64,000 nucleotides of DNA from Bacillota bacterium (GTDB lineage: Bacteria; Bacillota; Clostridia; Acetivibrionales; DTU013): positions 186,001 through 250,000 of the forward strand of contig JAEYOP010000071.1 of assembly GCA_023411575.1 (NCBI GenBank), read 5' to 3'. Positions within the stretch are counted from its first letter, which is position 1. Each line of letters starts with the position of its first letter. Positions 44,100-53,482 of this stretch are shown piece by piece. Both the position numbers and the translations under genes were made by a program. The notes under the pieces were generated by a model. It saw only the letters and a program-made list of their open reading frames with translations. It did no database searches and had not been told where the DNA came from.

Positions 44100-46100
44100 A
44101 TGCATAGAAGTAACTTACTACGACAAATAAAGCCGCTTGTGGCGGGAATCCTTTTTCTATTCTCCGTCTTTCTTTATCCCGCCGCGGCGTATGGCGCGTC
44201 CGCTCAAGCGCAGGATTCCCTTGAAATCCTTTTGACCGAGGGGAAAGCTTCCCTGACCGCAAACGGCGTGTCCGTGCCCTGTCAGAAGCCTTTCAAAAAA
44301 GACGGCATGCTGTACATACCGCTAAAAACCGTCCTGGAAACCATGGGGGCCGATGTGGAAGCCGCTGCCGACGGCACCGTGCTTGTGACCTTCCGGGATG
44401 CTGCCGCGAAAGTGAAAACCGGCGTCCGGGAATTTACGGTGAACGGGGAGAAAAAGGTTCTTCCGGCAGCTCCGGCCCTTTCAGGCAATACGCTCATGAT
44501 CCCGCTGGACTTTGTAAAGCTTTGCTTTGATGTAACCGCCGCATATGACGATAAGACCGGAAAAGCGACGATCCTTTTAAAGGACGACGGCTCCCTTTCG
44601 GACCTGTCGTTCCTGACGGGCAGCGTTACCGCAAGCAAGGCGGGAAACAGCTATTTCGGCTGGAGCATATCCCTGCCGACGGGAACCCGCGTCGCAACCA
44701 ATTCCTTCAGTTCAAAATACGTTCTGTTTGAAAACGACCATTACGGTTTTGACCTTGAGATTTCCGCCATCTCCAGCGGCGGGAAAAACTTGCAGCAATA
44801 TTATGAAGGACTGAAAGAGGACCCATATACCGTCCTGGGAGAGGAACCGCTGGATGTTTCGTTGAACCTGGAGGCAAAGCCCCAATACATTGAAATATTG
44901 TCCAACGATTCCTATGATGAAGCCGTTTACGGACGGTTATACGTCAAGGGCGGCAATTGCCTCAGCGTAGTGGTCACCTCCTATGACGAAGTGAATCCTT
45001 CCAAGCTGAAAAAGGACAGGACCGTCAAAGAAATGACGGATTCCTTCAGCCTGGACTACAAGGGAGGCGGAACCGATACCGCCGATCTTTCCAGCGTGAA
45101 GAACGGGCTCGCCCGGTACAGCAGTTACGTGACCTCCGAGACCACCGGGAAAAAGTATCTTTCGTGGGAAATGAGCGTTCTGCCGGAGTGGGATCTGAAA
45201 AGCGCCTCTTCTTCGACGCCTCTCAATGTCCAGTTCGATGGGGCTGCCGGCGAATATATCAAGGTGGAGCTGGATATCCCGGATGAAAAGGAGGATACGG
45301 AGGCGGCAGGGAAAAAGCTGGTGGAATCCTACGCCAAAAATTTCAATCCGGCGTTCTATGCCTTGAAATCCTCCGGCCTGACCCGGACGGAAGGCTTGAA
45401 CTGCTATGAGCTGTCCTTTGAGGTGAAATACGGAAGCAAGCTTTATCATTATATAGAACGGCTTATCGTTGAAAACGGCATCCTTTACGACATCACCTTC
45501 AAATCGCCGGCGGAGGCGTTTACAAAAGAGTTGCCGAATTTCAACAAAATGGTCGCCACTTTCAAGACAGCCGCCTCCGACAAGGACAAGATACTGGATG
45601 TGCTGCAGAAGGAAGAATTCAACGATACGAAAAACAATGTGGGCAAGGACGACACCCAGGTAATCTATGAGAATAAAACGTACAAGTGGAAGCTGACCCT
45701 GCCCGGATACTGGCAGAAAAGCAGTTCCTCGGGGCAAAGCCTGGAAAGCTTCTACGACGCGAATGCCGGCGCCCTGATCGCCGTCGAGGCATCCTCCGCG
45801 AAGACCGGCGAGACGGCGAAAACGGACAAGGAACGCTTCCTTTCCATGCGGTTTTACGATAAAATAACGGATAAGCCGTTAAAAACAATCACCGAGCAGG
45901 ACAAGGACAGAAGCGTTACGATTTATCAATACCGGATCGACAACGCTGAAAGCGAAACCTACGCGGATGTGTATTATTACGTGTTCGAAGAAGGCGGATA
46001 TCGGTATTGCTTCATGACAATGATTCCGGACCTGACCACCAGTGAATTCAACCTGGACAGCCTGAAAAGCATCCGGGAATCGCTCGAAATCGCGAAATAA
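44100..46100 (+). CDS. Exported copper-amine-oxidase-like stalk domain protein of unknown function
   Basis: A 666-residue exported protein. After a signal peptide (LVAGILFLFSVFLYPAAAYG) comes a copper-amine-oxidase N-terminal-like domain (LYIPLKTVLETMGADVEAA, LMIPLDFVKLCFDVTAAYD). The remainder contains about three similar beta-rich modules, each with a motif like KKYLSWEMSVLPEWDL, YFGWSISLPTGTRV or YKWKLTLPGYWQKS, suggesting an internal repeat. No catalytic motif is recognised. ATG 44100 follows TGGAGGA; the frame is open upstream into htrA but lacks a ribosome site there. Confidence 0.75.
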   Translation: MHRSNLLRQIKPLVAGILFLFSVFLYPAAAYGASAQAQDSLEILLTEGKASLTANGVSVPCQKPFKKDGMLYIPLKTVLETMGADVEAAADGTVLVTFRDAAAKVKTGVREFTVNGEKKVLPAAPALSGNTLMIPLDFVKLCFDVTAAYDDKTGKATILLKDDGSLSDLSFLTGSVTASKAGNSYFGWSISLPTGTRVATNSFSSKYVLFENDHYGFDLEISAISSGGKNLQQYYEGLKEDPYTVLGEEPLDVSLNLEAKPQYIEILSNDSYDEAVYGRLYVKGGNCLSVVVTSYDEVNPSKLKKDRTVKEMTDSFSLDYKGGGTDTADLSSVKNGLARYSSYVTSETTGKKYLSWEMSVLPEWDLKSASSSTPLNVQFDGAAGEYIKVELDIPDEKEDTEAAGKKLVESYAKNFNPAFYALKSSGLTRTEGLNCYELSFEVKYGSKLYHYIERLIVENGILYDITFKSPAEAFTKELPNFNKMVATFKTAASDKDKILDVLQKEEFNDTKNNVGKDDTQVIYENKTYKWKLTLPGYWQKSSSSGQSLESFYDANAGALIAVEASSAKTGETAKTDKERFLSMRFYDKITDKPLKTITEQDKDRSVTIYQYRIDNAESETYADVYYYVFEEGGYRYCFMTMIPDLTTSEFNLDSLKSIRESLEIAK

Positions 46101-46136
46101 GGTTAAAACCGGCTGAAAGGCCGTTTGGAGTAGATT

Positions 46137-47438
46137 ATGCAGGAGAAAAGGGAGCCTCTGGCTTACAGGATGAGCCCGAGGTCGATTGAGGAATTTGTCG
46201 GGCAGGAGCATATTACAGGCAAGGGGAAAATGCTGTACCGGATGATCAAGGCGGACAGGATTTCTTCCGTTATCCTTTACGGACCCCCGGGGACGGGGAA
46301 GACCTCTCTTGCCCGGATTATCGCGGCGACGACGAAATCCAGCTTCGAAAAGCTGAATGCGGTTACGGCCGGTGTCGCCGACATCAAACGGATCGTTTCC
46401 GATACCCAGAATCCGATGCTGAATCCAAGCGGCCGAACCGTCCTTTTCGTAGACGAAATCCACCGGTTCAACAAGGCCCAGCAGGACGCGCTTCTTCCAT
46501 ACGTGGAGAACGGGACGATCGTGCTGATCGGCGCGACGACGGAGAACCCCTATTTTGAAGTGAACAAGGCTTTGATCTCCCGTTCTTCCGTCTTTATGCT
46601 GAAGCCGCTGAACAACAGCCACATCGAACAAATCCTCCGGGCCGCGATAAAGGAACGGGAACGGGGCCTCGGGGAATACGACCTGTCGGTGGAGGACGAA
46701 GCGCTCCAATACCTGTCCGAAGTGTCCAACGGCGACGCCCGTATGGCGCTGAACGCCATGGAACTGGCGGTTATGACCTCCGAGTTGGAGGCGGACGGGC
46801 GGATTCATATCAGCCTGGGAACCATTGAGGAATGTGTACAGAGAAAGGCGATCACTTTTGACAAATCCGGCGAAGCTCATTATGATAATATCAGCGCTTT
46901 TATCAAGTCCATGCGGGGAAGCAGTCCCGATGCGGCGGTGTTTTATCTGGCCCGGGCGTTGTATGCCGGAGAAGACCCGGAATTTCTGGCACGGCGGATC
47001 ATCATCTGCGCGTCGGAGGACGTGGGAATGGCCAATCCGACGGCCCTCCAGGTTGCCGTTGCGGCGGCGGAGGGAATCCATATGATCGGAATGCCGGAAG
47101 GACGGCTGCTGCTGGCCCATGCGGCGGTTATGGTGGCGACGAGCCCCAAGTCGAATTCCGCGTACAAGGCCCTCGGCAAAGCACTGAACGATGTGGAAAC
47201 CAAAAGGACCGGCGAGGTCCCGCTGCACCTCCGGAATGCCCCGGTAAAGGGAATGGGGGACCAGGGGTATGGCAAAGGCTACAAATACGCCCATGATTAC
47301 CCCGGAAATATTGTAAGGCAGGAATACTTCCCCGAGGAAATGGCGGGCACCATTTATTACGAACCCACCGCCAACGGCTACGAGGCGAAAATCAAAGATT
47401 GGCTGGAACGATTCCGAAACAGCGACCAGGAGGGATAA
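46137..47438 (+). CDS. rarA: Replication-associated recombination protein A (RarA/MgsA)
   Basis: A 433-residue AAA+ ATPase that acts at stalled forks. Walker A is YGPPGTGKTSLARIIA, Walker B is LFVDEIHRFNKAQQDALLP, sensor 1 is LIGATTENPYFEVNKAL, followed by the RarA-specific C-terminal domain (FIKSMRGSSPDAAVFYLAR, PLHLRNAPVKGMG). The next gene starts two bases after its stop. Confidence 0.94.
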   Translation: MQEKREPLAYRMSPRSIEEFVGQEHITGKGKMLYRMIKADRISSVILYGPPGTGKTSLARIIAATTKSSFEKLNAVTAGVADIKRIVSDTQNPMLNPSGRTVLFVDEIHRFNKAQQDALLPYVENGTIVLIGATTENPYFEVNKALISRSSVFMLKPLNNSHIEQILRAAIKERERGLGEYDLSVEDEALQYLSEVSNGDARMALNAMELAVMTSELEADGRIHISLGTIEECVQRKAITFDKSGEAHYDNISAFIKSMRGSSPDAAVFYLARALYAGEDPEFLARRIIICASEDVGMANPTALQVAVAAAEGIHMIGMPEGRLLLAHAAVMVATSPKSNSAYKALGKALNDVETKRTGEVPLHLRNAPVKGMGDQGYGKGYKYAHDYPGNIVRQEYFPEEMAGTIYYEPTANGYEAKIKDWLERFRNSDQEG

Positions 47439-47439
47439 A

Positions 47440-47715
47440 ATGAAAAGAAGGATATTCGCATGGGTATTATTGATCGGATTTTTGCTGCTGCTGCTGAACC
47501 TTTTGGTATTCCGCTTCTACTGGCAGCTTAGCATGGTTGTTTACCTGATCATCGGCTTTGCCTTTCTGCTCACCAACGGCAGATTCAATACGGAGAATCG
47601 AAGCGGCGCCTATGATCCCGGAACCGCGGCGGAAGATGAAAACGACGGCGATGTTTACGTTGAACCGGATGGGGCGGAAGGGGAAGACGGGACGAAAGCC
47701 GACGACTCAAAATAG
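47440..47715 (+). CDS. Small membrane protein, unknown function
   Basis: A 91-residue protein with two hydrophobic segments (WVLLIGFLLLLLNLLVF and LSMVVYLIIGFAFLL) and a highly acidic C-terminal tail (DENDGDVYVEPDGAEGEDG). It is two bases downstream of rarA with AGGAGGG before its ATG, so it is very likely expressed. No family recognised. Confidence 0.6.
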   Translation: MKRRIFAWVLLIGFLLLLLNLLVFRFYWQLSMVVYLIIGFAFLLTNGRFNTENRSGAYDPGTAAEDENDGDVYVEPDGAEGEDGTKADDSK

Positions 47716-47751
47716 AAGAAGCCAAATCGCCTGTAAACGGAGGGGACGGAT

Positions 47752-49002
47752 ATGCATTTTAAATATGGATACGGCAAGGAATATCGGGAATTTGATATAG
47801 ACGATAAAAACATTCTGGCGGAGCTTGGTCAAAACACCGTGGAGACGGTGCTTACCGGAGTTGACGAGGTCAGGCGGGCCCTGAAGGAGCCAATCGGCAC
47901 AGGGAGGCTTTTAACGCTGGTCAAGCCGGGGGAAAAAATCGCTGTCATCACCAGTGACATCACGAGGCCCATGCCGAGCAAGCTGGTCCTTCCGTCCGTT
48001 GTGGAGGAGCTTGTGGAGGCGGGCATACCTTATGAAGACATTACGGTGGTTTTTGGCCTGGGAAGCCATAGAAAGCATACGGAAGAGGAGAAAAAGTACC
48101 TTGTCGGGGAAGACATATACGGCAAAATCCGCTGTGTGGATAGCGATGTAAAGCAGTGCAAAATGCTTGGGACCACAACAAGGGGCACTCCTGTGGAGAT
48201 CTTCAACGTCGTGGCGGACGCCGACCGCAGAATTTGCCTTGGCAACATCGAGTACCATTATTTTGCAGGCTACAGCGGAGGGGCTAAGGCCATTATGCCC
48301 GGCGTGTCCACAAGAGCCGCAATACAGGCTAACCACAGCGCCATGGTAAAGGATGCGGCAAGAGCCGGGGCCATTGACGACAATCCCGTACGGCAGGATA
48401 TAGACGAGGTTGTAGAGTTCATCCCCATCGATTTTATTTTAAATGTAGTTCTGGATGAAAACAAAAAGATCATCAAAGCGGTGGCCGGACATTATATGCA
48501 GGCCCACAGGGAGGGCTGTCGGTTCCTGGACGGGCTCTACAAGATCGAAATCCCCCGCAGGGCGGATATCGTCATCACCACGCCCGGAGGCTATCCGAAG
48601 GATATCAACCTGTACCAGGCGCAAAAAGCGCTGGATAACGCAAAGCACGCGGTACGCGACGGGGGGATCATTATTCTGCTGGCCTCCTGTACGGAAGGCT
48701 TCGGGGAAGGGGTCTTCGAAAGATGGATTCAGGAATCGACCTCGCCGGATGACCTGATCACCCGGATCCGCAGCCATTTTGAGCTTGGAGGGCATAAAGC
48801 GGCGGCCATCGCCCTGGTGGAGAAAAAAGCGGGCATTTTCATCGTTTCGGACATGGCGGACGAAAAGGCGAAAAAGCTGTACATGGAGCCCTTCGGCAGC
48901 ATGAAGGACGCCCTGGACAGAGCATTTGCCCGGCTCGGAAAGGATTCCATGGTCCTTTTGATGCCCCATGGCGGATCGACCCTGCCGGTGGTCCGGGAAT
49001 AA
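47752..49002 (+). CDS. LarA-like nickel-pincer racemase family protein (DUF2088)
   Basis: A 416-residue homologue of lactate racemase LarA. Family landmarks are SDITRPMPSK (DxTRP), VFGLGSHRKHTEEE (catalytic His region), EYHYFAGYSGGAKAIMPG (His and Lys region) and PGGYPKDINLYQAQKAL. LarA needs a nickel-pincer cofactor made by LarB, LarC and LarE, none of which is in the window, so the true substrate may be another 2-hydroxy acid and the cofactor genes must lie elsewhere if it is active. GGAGGGG precedes ATG 47752. Confidence 0.85.
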   Translation: MHFKYGYGKEYREFDIDDKNILAELGQNTVETVLTGVDEVRRALKEPIGTGRLLTLVKPGEKIAVITSDITRPMPSKLVLPSVVEELVEAGIPYEDITVVFGLGSHRKHTEEEKKYLVGEDIYGKIRCVDSDVKQCKMLGTTTRGTPVEIFNVVADADRRICLGNIEYHYFAGYSGGAKAIMPGVSTRAAIQANHSAMVKDAARAGAIDDNPVRQDIDEVVEFIPIDFILNVVLDENKKIIKAVAGHYMQAHREGCRFLDGLYKIEIPRRADIVITTPGGYPKDINLYQAQKALDNAKHAVRDGGIIILLASCTEGFGEGVFERWIQESTSPDDLITRIRSHFELGGHKAAAIALVEKKAGIFIVSDMADEKAKKLYMEPFGSMKDALDRAFARLGKDSMVLLMPHGGSTLPVVRE

Positions 49003-49078
49003 ACGAATATTCCTGTTGACAAGAGGAAAGCATAGTGGTACTCTTATAGTTGAAAACCAAGTAAATTACTAGGAAATA

Positions 49079-49104
49079 AACCATAGTGAAATGGTTGGTA
49101 TAAT
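49079..49104 (+). promoter_or_regulatory. Rrf2 gene promoter with inverted-repeat operator
   Basis: AACCAT-N6-ATGGTT (49079-49096) lies directly before an extended -10, TGGTATAAT (49096-49104). An Rrf2 protein bound there would block its own promoter. A separate TTGACA at 49016 has no good -10 partner. Confidence 0.5.
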
Positions 49105-49125
49105 GCCTGGTTTGGAGGCGGTGGG

Positions 49126-49575
49126 ATGAAATTCTCGACGAAGGGCAGGTACGGACTGAAGGCGATGCTGGATCTGGCCGTTCATAATAACGAAGGACAG
49201 GTGGTTCTTAAAAGCATAGCCGACCGGCAGGGCTTATCAGAAAATTATCTGGAGCAGCTGTTCGCAGTCCTGAAAAAAGCCGGGCTTGTCAAAAGCGTTC
49301 GTGGCTCCCAGGGGGGCTACGCACTGGCGAAAGATGCCGAAAAAATAACCGTCGGCGAGATTCTGCGAGTTCTGGAAGGGCCCCTCGTGTCCAACGAATG
49401 TGCCGCTGTAAACGGCGAATGCTGCAGCAGCGAGTATAACTGCTGTATTACAAGAGAGGTATGGATGAAGCTCCAGGAAGGGATCGACAACGTGGCAAAC
49501 AGCATTACCCTGAAGCAATTGGCGGACGATTTCAATAAAAGCAAAAATCCCGAAGAGAGCATGTTCTATATTTAG
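49126..49575 (+). CDS. Rrf2 family regulator (IscR-like)
   Basis: A 149-residue winged-helix repressor: GRYGLKAMLDLAVH, LSENYLEQLFAVLKKAGLVK and RGSQGGYALAK are typical Rrf2 motifs. A cysteine-rich stretch (NECAAVNGECCSSEYNCC) near residues 90-107 offers Fe-S ligands, as in IscR. It heads the nifS-nifU-mnmA cluster and probably senses Fe-S status to control it. Confidence 0.9.
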   Translation: MKFSTKGRYGLKAMLDLAVHNNEGQVVLKSIADRQGLSENYLEQLFAVLKKAGLVKSVRGSQGGYALAKDAEKITVGEILRVLEGPLVSNECAAVNGECCSSEYNCCITREVWMKLQEGIDNVANSITLKQLADDFNKSKNPEESMFYI

Positions 49576-49692
49576 AATGGAGCAGGCTTCAGGCAGTACC
49601 CTCAAAATGTTTGGAAATACCCGAAACGGGAAAACAATATAGCGTAAACGCCGGAAAAGGCGCTTGAGCATAGCACAAAGGAGTTGCGGATT

Positions 49693-50871
49693 ATGAGCGA
49701 TAGGATGATATATTTGGACCATGCGGCCACTACGCCGGCCAGGACGGAGGTAATCCAGGAAATGCTGCCCTATTTCGGCCAGAAATACGGCAATCCGTCT
49801 TCCATCTATTCTATTGGACGGGAAAGTAAAAAGGCCATCGAAGAAGCTAGAGAGAAGGTCGCAGAGGCAATCGGCGCACAGGCGAGGGAAATCTTTTTCA
49901 CCGGTTCCGGTACGGAAGCCGACAATTGGGCGATCAAAGGCGTTGCCTATGCAAACCGGCAGAAGGGAAAGCACATCATTACAACAGCCATTGAGCACCA
50001 TGCTGTGCTGCATACCTGCCAATACCTCGAAAGCGACGGGTTTGAGGTAACCTACCTTCCTGTGGATGCGGACGGCCTGATCACGCCGGAACAGGTCCGG
50101 GCAGCCATAAGGCCGGATACGATCCTCATTACAGTCATGTTCGCAAACAACGAAATCGGTACGATCCAGCCGATCGCCGAAATCGGAAAGATTGCAAAGG
50201 AAAAGGGCGTTTATTTCCATACCGACGCCGTACAGGCCATCGGAAATGTCAAAATAAATGTGGCGGAAATGAACATCGATATGCTTTCGATGTCATCCCA
50301 CAAATTCTACGGCCCCAAGGGAATCGGAGCTCTTTATATTCGAAAGGGCGTCAAGATCACTTCGTTCCTGCATGGCGGAGCCCAGGAAAGAGGCCGGCGG
50401 GCAAGCACGGAGAATGTTGCGGCCATCGTAGGCTTGTCAAAAGCACTGGAACTGGCAACGGAAAATTTTGAAACCTATAATAAAAAGCTTATCGCCCTGC
50501 GGGACAGGACAATTGAGGAAATCCGAAAGCAGATTCCGTTCATTAAGCTGAACGGACACAGAGAAAAGCGGCTACCGGGCAACGTGAACTTTTCCTTTGA
50601 ATTCATTGAAGGGGAATCGCTTCTGCTGATGCTCGATATGAAAGGGATTGCGGCTTCCAGCGGTTCGGCCTGCACCTCCGGCTCTCTGGATCCGTCCCAT
50701 GTGCTCCTGGCCATCGGCCTGCCCCATGAAATCGCCCATGGCTCGCTCCGGCTGACCTTTGGCGATGAAAACTCCGATGCGGACGTGGATTATTTGATGG
50801 AGGTCCTGCCGCCCATCGTTCAGCGGCTGAGGGAGATGTCGCCATTGTACGAGGCGGCTTTGAAACGGTAA
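49693..50871 (+). CDS. Cysteine desulfurase NifS/IscS
   Basis: A 392-residue PLP enzyme supplying persulfide sulfur for Fe-S assembly. It has YLDHAATTPARTEV, the PLP lysine in SMSSHKFYGPKGIGALYI and the catalytic cysteine in ASSGSACTSGSLDPSHVL. ATG 49693 is chosen because AAAGGAG precedes it by nine bases; the in-frame TTG 49684 lies inside that site. Its neighbours (Rrf2 regulator, NifU scaffold, MnmA) show it feeds both clusters and tRNA 2-thiolation. Confidence 0.93.
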   Translation: MSDRMIYLDHAATTPARTEVIQEMLPYFGQKYGNPSSIYSIGRESKKAIEEAREKVAEAIGAQAREIFFTGSGTEADNWAIKGVAYANRQKGKHIITTAIEHHAVLHTCQYLESDGFEVTYLPVDADGLITPEQVRAAIRPDTILITVMFANNEIGTIQPIAEIGKIAKEKGVYFHTDAVQAIGNVKINVAEMNIDMLSMSSHKFYGPKGIGALYIRKGVKITSFLHGGAQERGRRASTENVAAIVGLSKALELATENFETYNKKLIALRDRTIEEIRKQIPFIKLNGHREKRLPGNVNFSFEFIEGESLLLMLDMKGIAASSGSACTSGSLDPSHVLLAIGLPHEIAHGSLRLTFGDENSDADVDYLMEVLPPIVQRLREMSPLYEAALKR

Positions 50872-50957
50872 GAAAATCAATAGAAAAGAAACCGAAAATA
50901 CAGATGCGGTAATAATCGACGATCAGGCTGGTCAAGCCTTGGAAAGAGGGAATGAGT

Positions 50958-51404
50958 ATGTACAGTGAAAAAGTAATGGATCATTTTATGAATCCGAGAA
51001 ACGTGGGCGAAATCAATGAGGCGGACGGCGTAGGCCAGGTGGGCAATCCGAAGTGCGGAGATATTATGAAAATGTATCTGAAGATAGAGGACAACATCAT
51101 TGTCGATGCCAAGTTCAAGACCTTTGGCTGCGGCGCCGCCGTCGCAACCAGCAGCATGGCGACGGAGCTTGTCCGGGGCAAGTCGGTGGACGAAGCGCTG
51201 AAAATTACGAACAAGGCGGTAGCAGAGGCCCTTGACGGCCTGCCGCCGGTAAAAATGCACTGCTCCAACCTGGCGGAAGAGGCGATCCGGGCCGCAATAG
51301 AAGATTATCAGCGCAAAAACGGGCTGATCGACGAAGGCTCCGACTGCAACTCCTGCGGCAGAAGGTGCGACGATCTGCACCACGAAATCGACGAAGAGGA
51401 ATAG
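50958..51404 (+). CDS. Fe-S cluster scaffold protein NifU/IscU N-terminal type
   Basis: A 148-residue scaffold with the three conserved cysteines in GNPKCGD, KTFGCGAAVATSSM and KMHCSNLAEEAI. The last 20 residues add three more cysteines (DCNSCGRRCDD) not needed by classical IscU. GAGGG at 50946-50950 fits ATG 50958 (seven bases) better than ATG 50952 (one base). It sits between nifS and mnmA. Confidence 0.92.
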   Translation: MYSEKVMDHFMNPRNVGEINEADGVGQVGNPKCGDIMKMYLKIEDNIIVDAKFKTFGCGAAVATSSMATELVRGKSVDEALKITNKAVAEALDGLPPVKMHCSNLAEEAIRAAIEDYQRKNGLIDEGSDCNSCGRRCDDLHHEIDEEE

Positions 51405-51411
51405 GTGCAAA

Positions 51412-52500
51412 ATGTCGAAGGGCAGCGTAATGCTTGGAATGAGCGGTGGCGTGGACAGTTCCGCGGCTGCCGCCGTTTTGCTTGAAAAGGGCTACGACGT
51501 AGTGGGGGTAACCCTTCAGATCTGGCCGGATCAGGCCGAGGAAAGGCAGAAGGTGGAAGGCGGCTGCTGTTCCCTGTCGGCTGTGGATGACGCCCGCAGG
51601 GTTGCGGACAAGCTTGGCATCCCTTATTATGTGTTGAATTTCAAGGATATTTTTCAGCAAAAGGTCATCGACTATTTCAATCACGAGTACCTGGAGGGAA
51701 GGACACCTAATCCCTGTATCGCCTGCAACCGGTTCGTCAAATTTGAAGCGATGCTCCAGAAAGCCATCTCCATGGGCCTTGATTATGTGGCAACCGGCCA
51801 TTATGCCCGCGTGTCTTTTGATGAGGCCACCGGCAGGCATCTGCTGAAAAAGTCGGCCACGGCAGCAAAGGACCAGACCTATGCTCTTTATACAATGACC
51901 CAGGAACAACTGTCCAGAACGCTTTTCCCCATCGGGGACTACACGAAAGACAGGGTGAGGGAGCTGGCGCGTGAAATCGGCCTGTCGGTTGCTTCAAAGC
52001 CGGACAGCCAGGAAATCTGTTTTGTCGAGGACAACGATTACGGCCGGTATATAAGCGAAAATACGGACGCGGATATAAAGCCCGGATTTTTCGTTGACCG
52101 GGACGGCAAGAAGCTCGGCATGCACAAGGGAATCATCCACTATACGGTGGGGCAGAGGAAGGGCCTCGGAATTTCCTTCGGAAAGCCCATGTTCGTTGTG
52201 GCGGTAAGGCCGGAGGACAATACGGTTGTTCTGGGCGATGAAACGGAAGTGTTTTCGAAGGGACTTACGGCGTCGGACGTTAATTTCATTTCAATTAATG
52301 AATTAAAAGAGGATCTGCGCGTAAAAGCAAAAATCCGTTATTCCGCAAAAGAAGCGGAAGCCGTCATCCGTCCGCTGGGCAACGGCCGCATCGAGGTCCT
52401 GTTTGACGAGCCGCAAAGAGCCGTTACACCGGGACAATCTGTCGTGTTTTACGACGGCGATGTTGTTGTAGGCGGCGGGGTCATCGATTCGCCGGTTTGA
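51412..52500 (+). CDS. mnmA: tRNA-specific 2-thiouridylase MnmA
   Basis: A 362-residue PP-loop enzyme that makes s2U34 in Lys, Glu and Gln tRNAs. The ATP motif is GMSGGVDSSAAAAVL and the two catalytic cysteines are in NPCIACNRFVKF and SQEICFVEDND. It lies seven bases after nifU; co-location with nifS gives a direct sulfur route. Confidence 0.95.
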   Translation: MSKGSVMLGMSGGVDSSAAAAVLLEKGYDVVGVTLQIWPDQAEERQKVEGGCCSLSAVDDARRVADKLGIPYYVLNFKDIFQQKVIDYFNHEYLEGRTPNPCIACNRFVKFEAMLQKAISMGLDYVATGHYARVSFDEATGRHLLKKSATAAKDQTYALYTMTQEQLSRTLFPIGDYTKDRVRELAREIGLSVASKPDSQEICFVEDNDYGRYISENTDADIKPGFFVDRDGKKLGMHKGIIHYTVGQRKGLGISFGKPMFVVAVRPEDNTVVLGDETEVFSKGLTASDVNFISINELKEDLRVKAKIRYSAKEAEAVIRPLGNGRIEVLFDEPQRAVTPGQSVVFYDGDVVVGGGVIDSPV

Positions 52501-52523
52501 ACCGTGTCCCTACCGAATACGAC

Positions 52524-53321
52524 CTAAAGTTTGTCCCAGACCGGTTTTCTATTTTCAAAATGAACAGTATATTCAAAGCCCGCGTCCCGGAGCATCTGCG
52601 CATAAAAATCAAAGTGCAGCCCGATATGGTCGGGTCTGTGGGCGTCCGAACCAAGGCAGATCCGTTCTCCGCCCAGCTCGCGGTAGCGTTTCAACACCTC
52701 AAAATCATACTGGGCATTGGACGAGGGATCCCTGTAAGTACCGGTATTCAGCTCAAAACCGCGTCCCTGTCCGATCAACTCCTTTAGAATGGAATCGAAT
52801 ATTCCAGAGTGGTCAGCATATCTTATCGTCCTGTCGGCATAGTTGGCATATCTTATAATGTACTCGAAATGTCCTACCATATCGAAGTTTTTAAAGTGAC
52901 GGATCATGAAATAAATCTCTTCCAGATACCGCTCATAGGCTTCCTTTTTTGACTTGTCGTTATAATAAACCCTCCGGTAGGGATCGATCCCGCCGATGAT
53001 ATGAACGGACGCCAGAACGTAGTCAAAAGGATGCGCTTCGATGATTTTCAGCGTTTCCTCCAGCACATGGGGCTGAATGCCGGCCTCGACCGCTTTCAGG
53101 ACATTCAACCTGCCCCTGTAGCTCTCATGGATGCGTTCCATCGCCTTGAAATATTCCTCATAATCAATATCAAAGGATTCATCCGTATCCGGATAATCCA
53201 GATCGATGTGATCGGTGAACGCAATTCCGTCAAGCCCAAGCAGCAAAGCCTTTTCGCAGGCATCCGCCGCAGCCATGGTGCTATCGGAAGAAAAATTACT
53301 GTGCATATGGCAATCAAACAT
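52524..53321 (-). CDS. PHP-domain phosphoesterase, histidinol-phosphatase (HisJ/HisK) family
   Basis: A 265-residue metal-dependent phosphatase. Metal ligands are seen in MFDCHMHSNFSSD, FTDHIDLDYPD, VEAGIQP, ASVHIIGG and the C-terminal LGSDAHRPDHIG. The most common activity is histidinol-phosphate dephosphorylation, but no his genes are nearby, so another substrate is possible. It is convergent with mnmA, 23 bases away. Confidence 0.82.
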   Translation of the reverse strand: MFDCHMHSNFSSDSTMAAADACEKALLLGLDGIAFTDHIDLDYPDTDESFDIDYEEYFKAMERIHESYRGRLNVLKAVEAGIQPHVLEETLKIIEAHPFDYVLASVHIIGGIDPYRRVYYNDKSKKEAYERYLEEIYFMIRHFKNFDMVGHFEYIIRYANYADRTIRYADHSGIFDSILKELIGQGRGFELNTGTYRDPSSNAQYDFEVLKRYRELGGERICLGSDAHRPDHIGLHFDFYAQMLRDAGFEYTVHFENRKPVWDKL

Positions 53322-53482
53322 GGTGTTCCCTCCGGAAAATCCGTCGTATCACTTTCCTTTAATAGATTATAATATAGCATTGGGCATCCCAAAAAGCAAC
53401 AAAAGCAAACTATGAGTTTATAACTTTATTTTTAAGGTATATAATATACTATATATGATAATATTGCCAGGAGGACAGAAGA

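Noticed and set aside
45879..47294. 471-codon open frame antisense to rarA
   Set aside because: Shadow frame; rarA on the plus strand has complete AAA+ motifs.
49016..49050. TTGACA at 49016 as the Rrf2 gene -35
   Set aside because: No acceptable -10 at 16-18 bases; TATAGT is 23 bases away, so the extended -10 at 49099-49104 is preferred.
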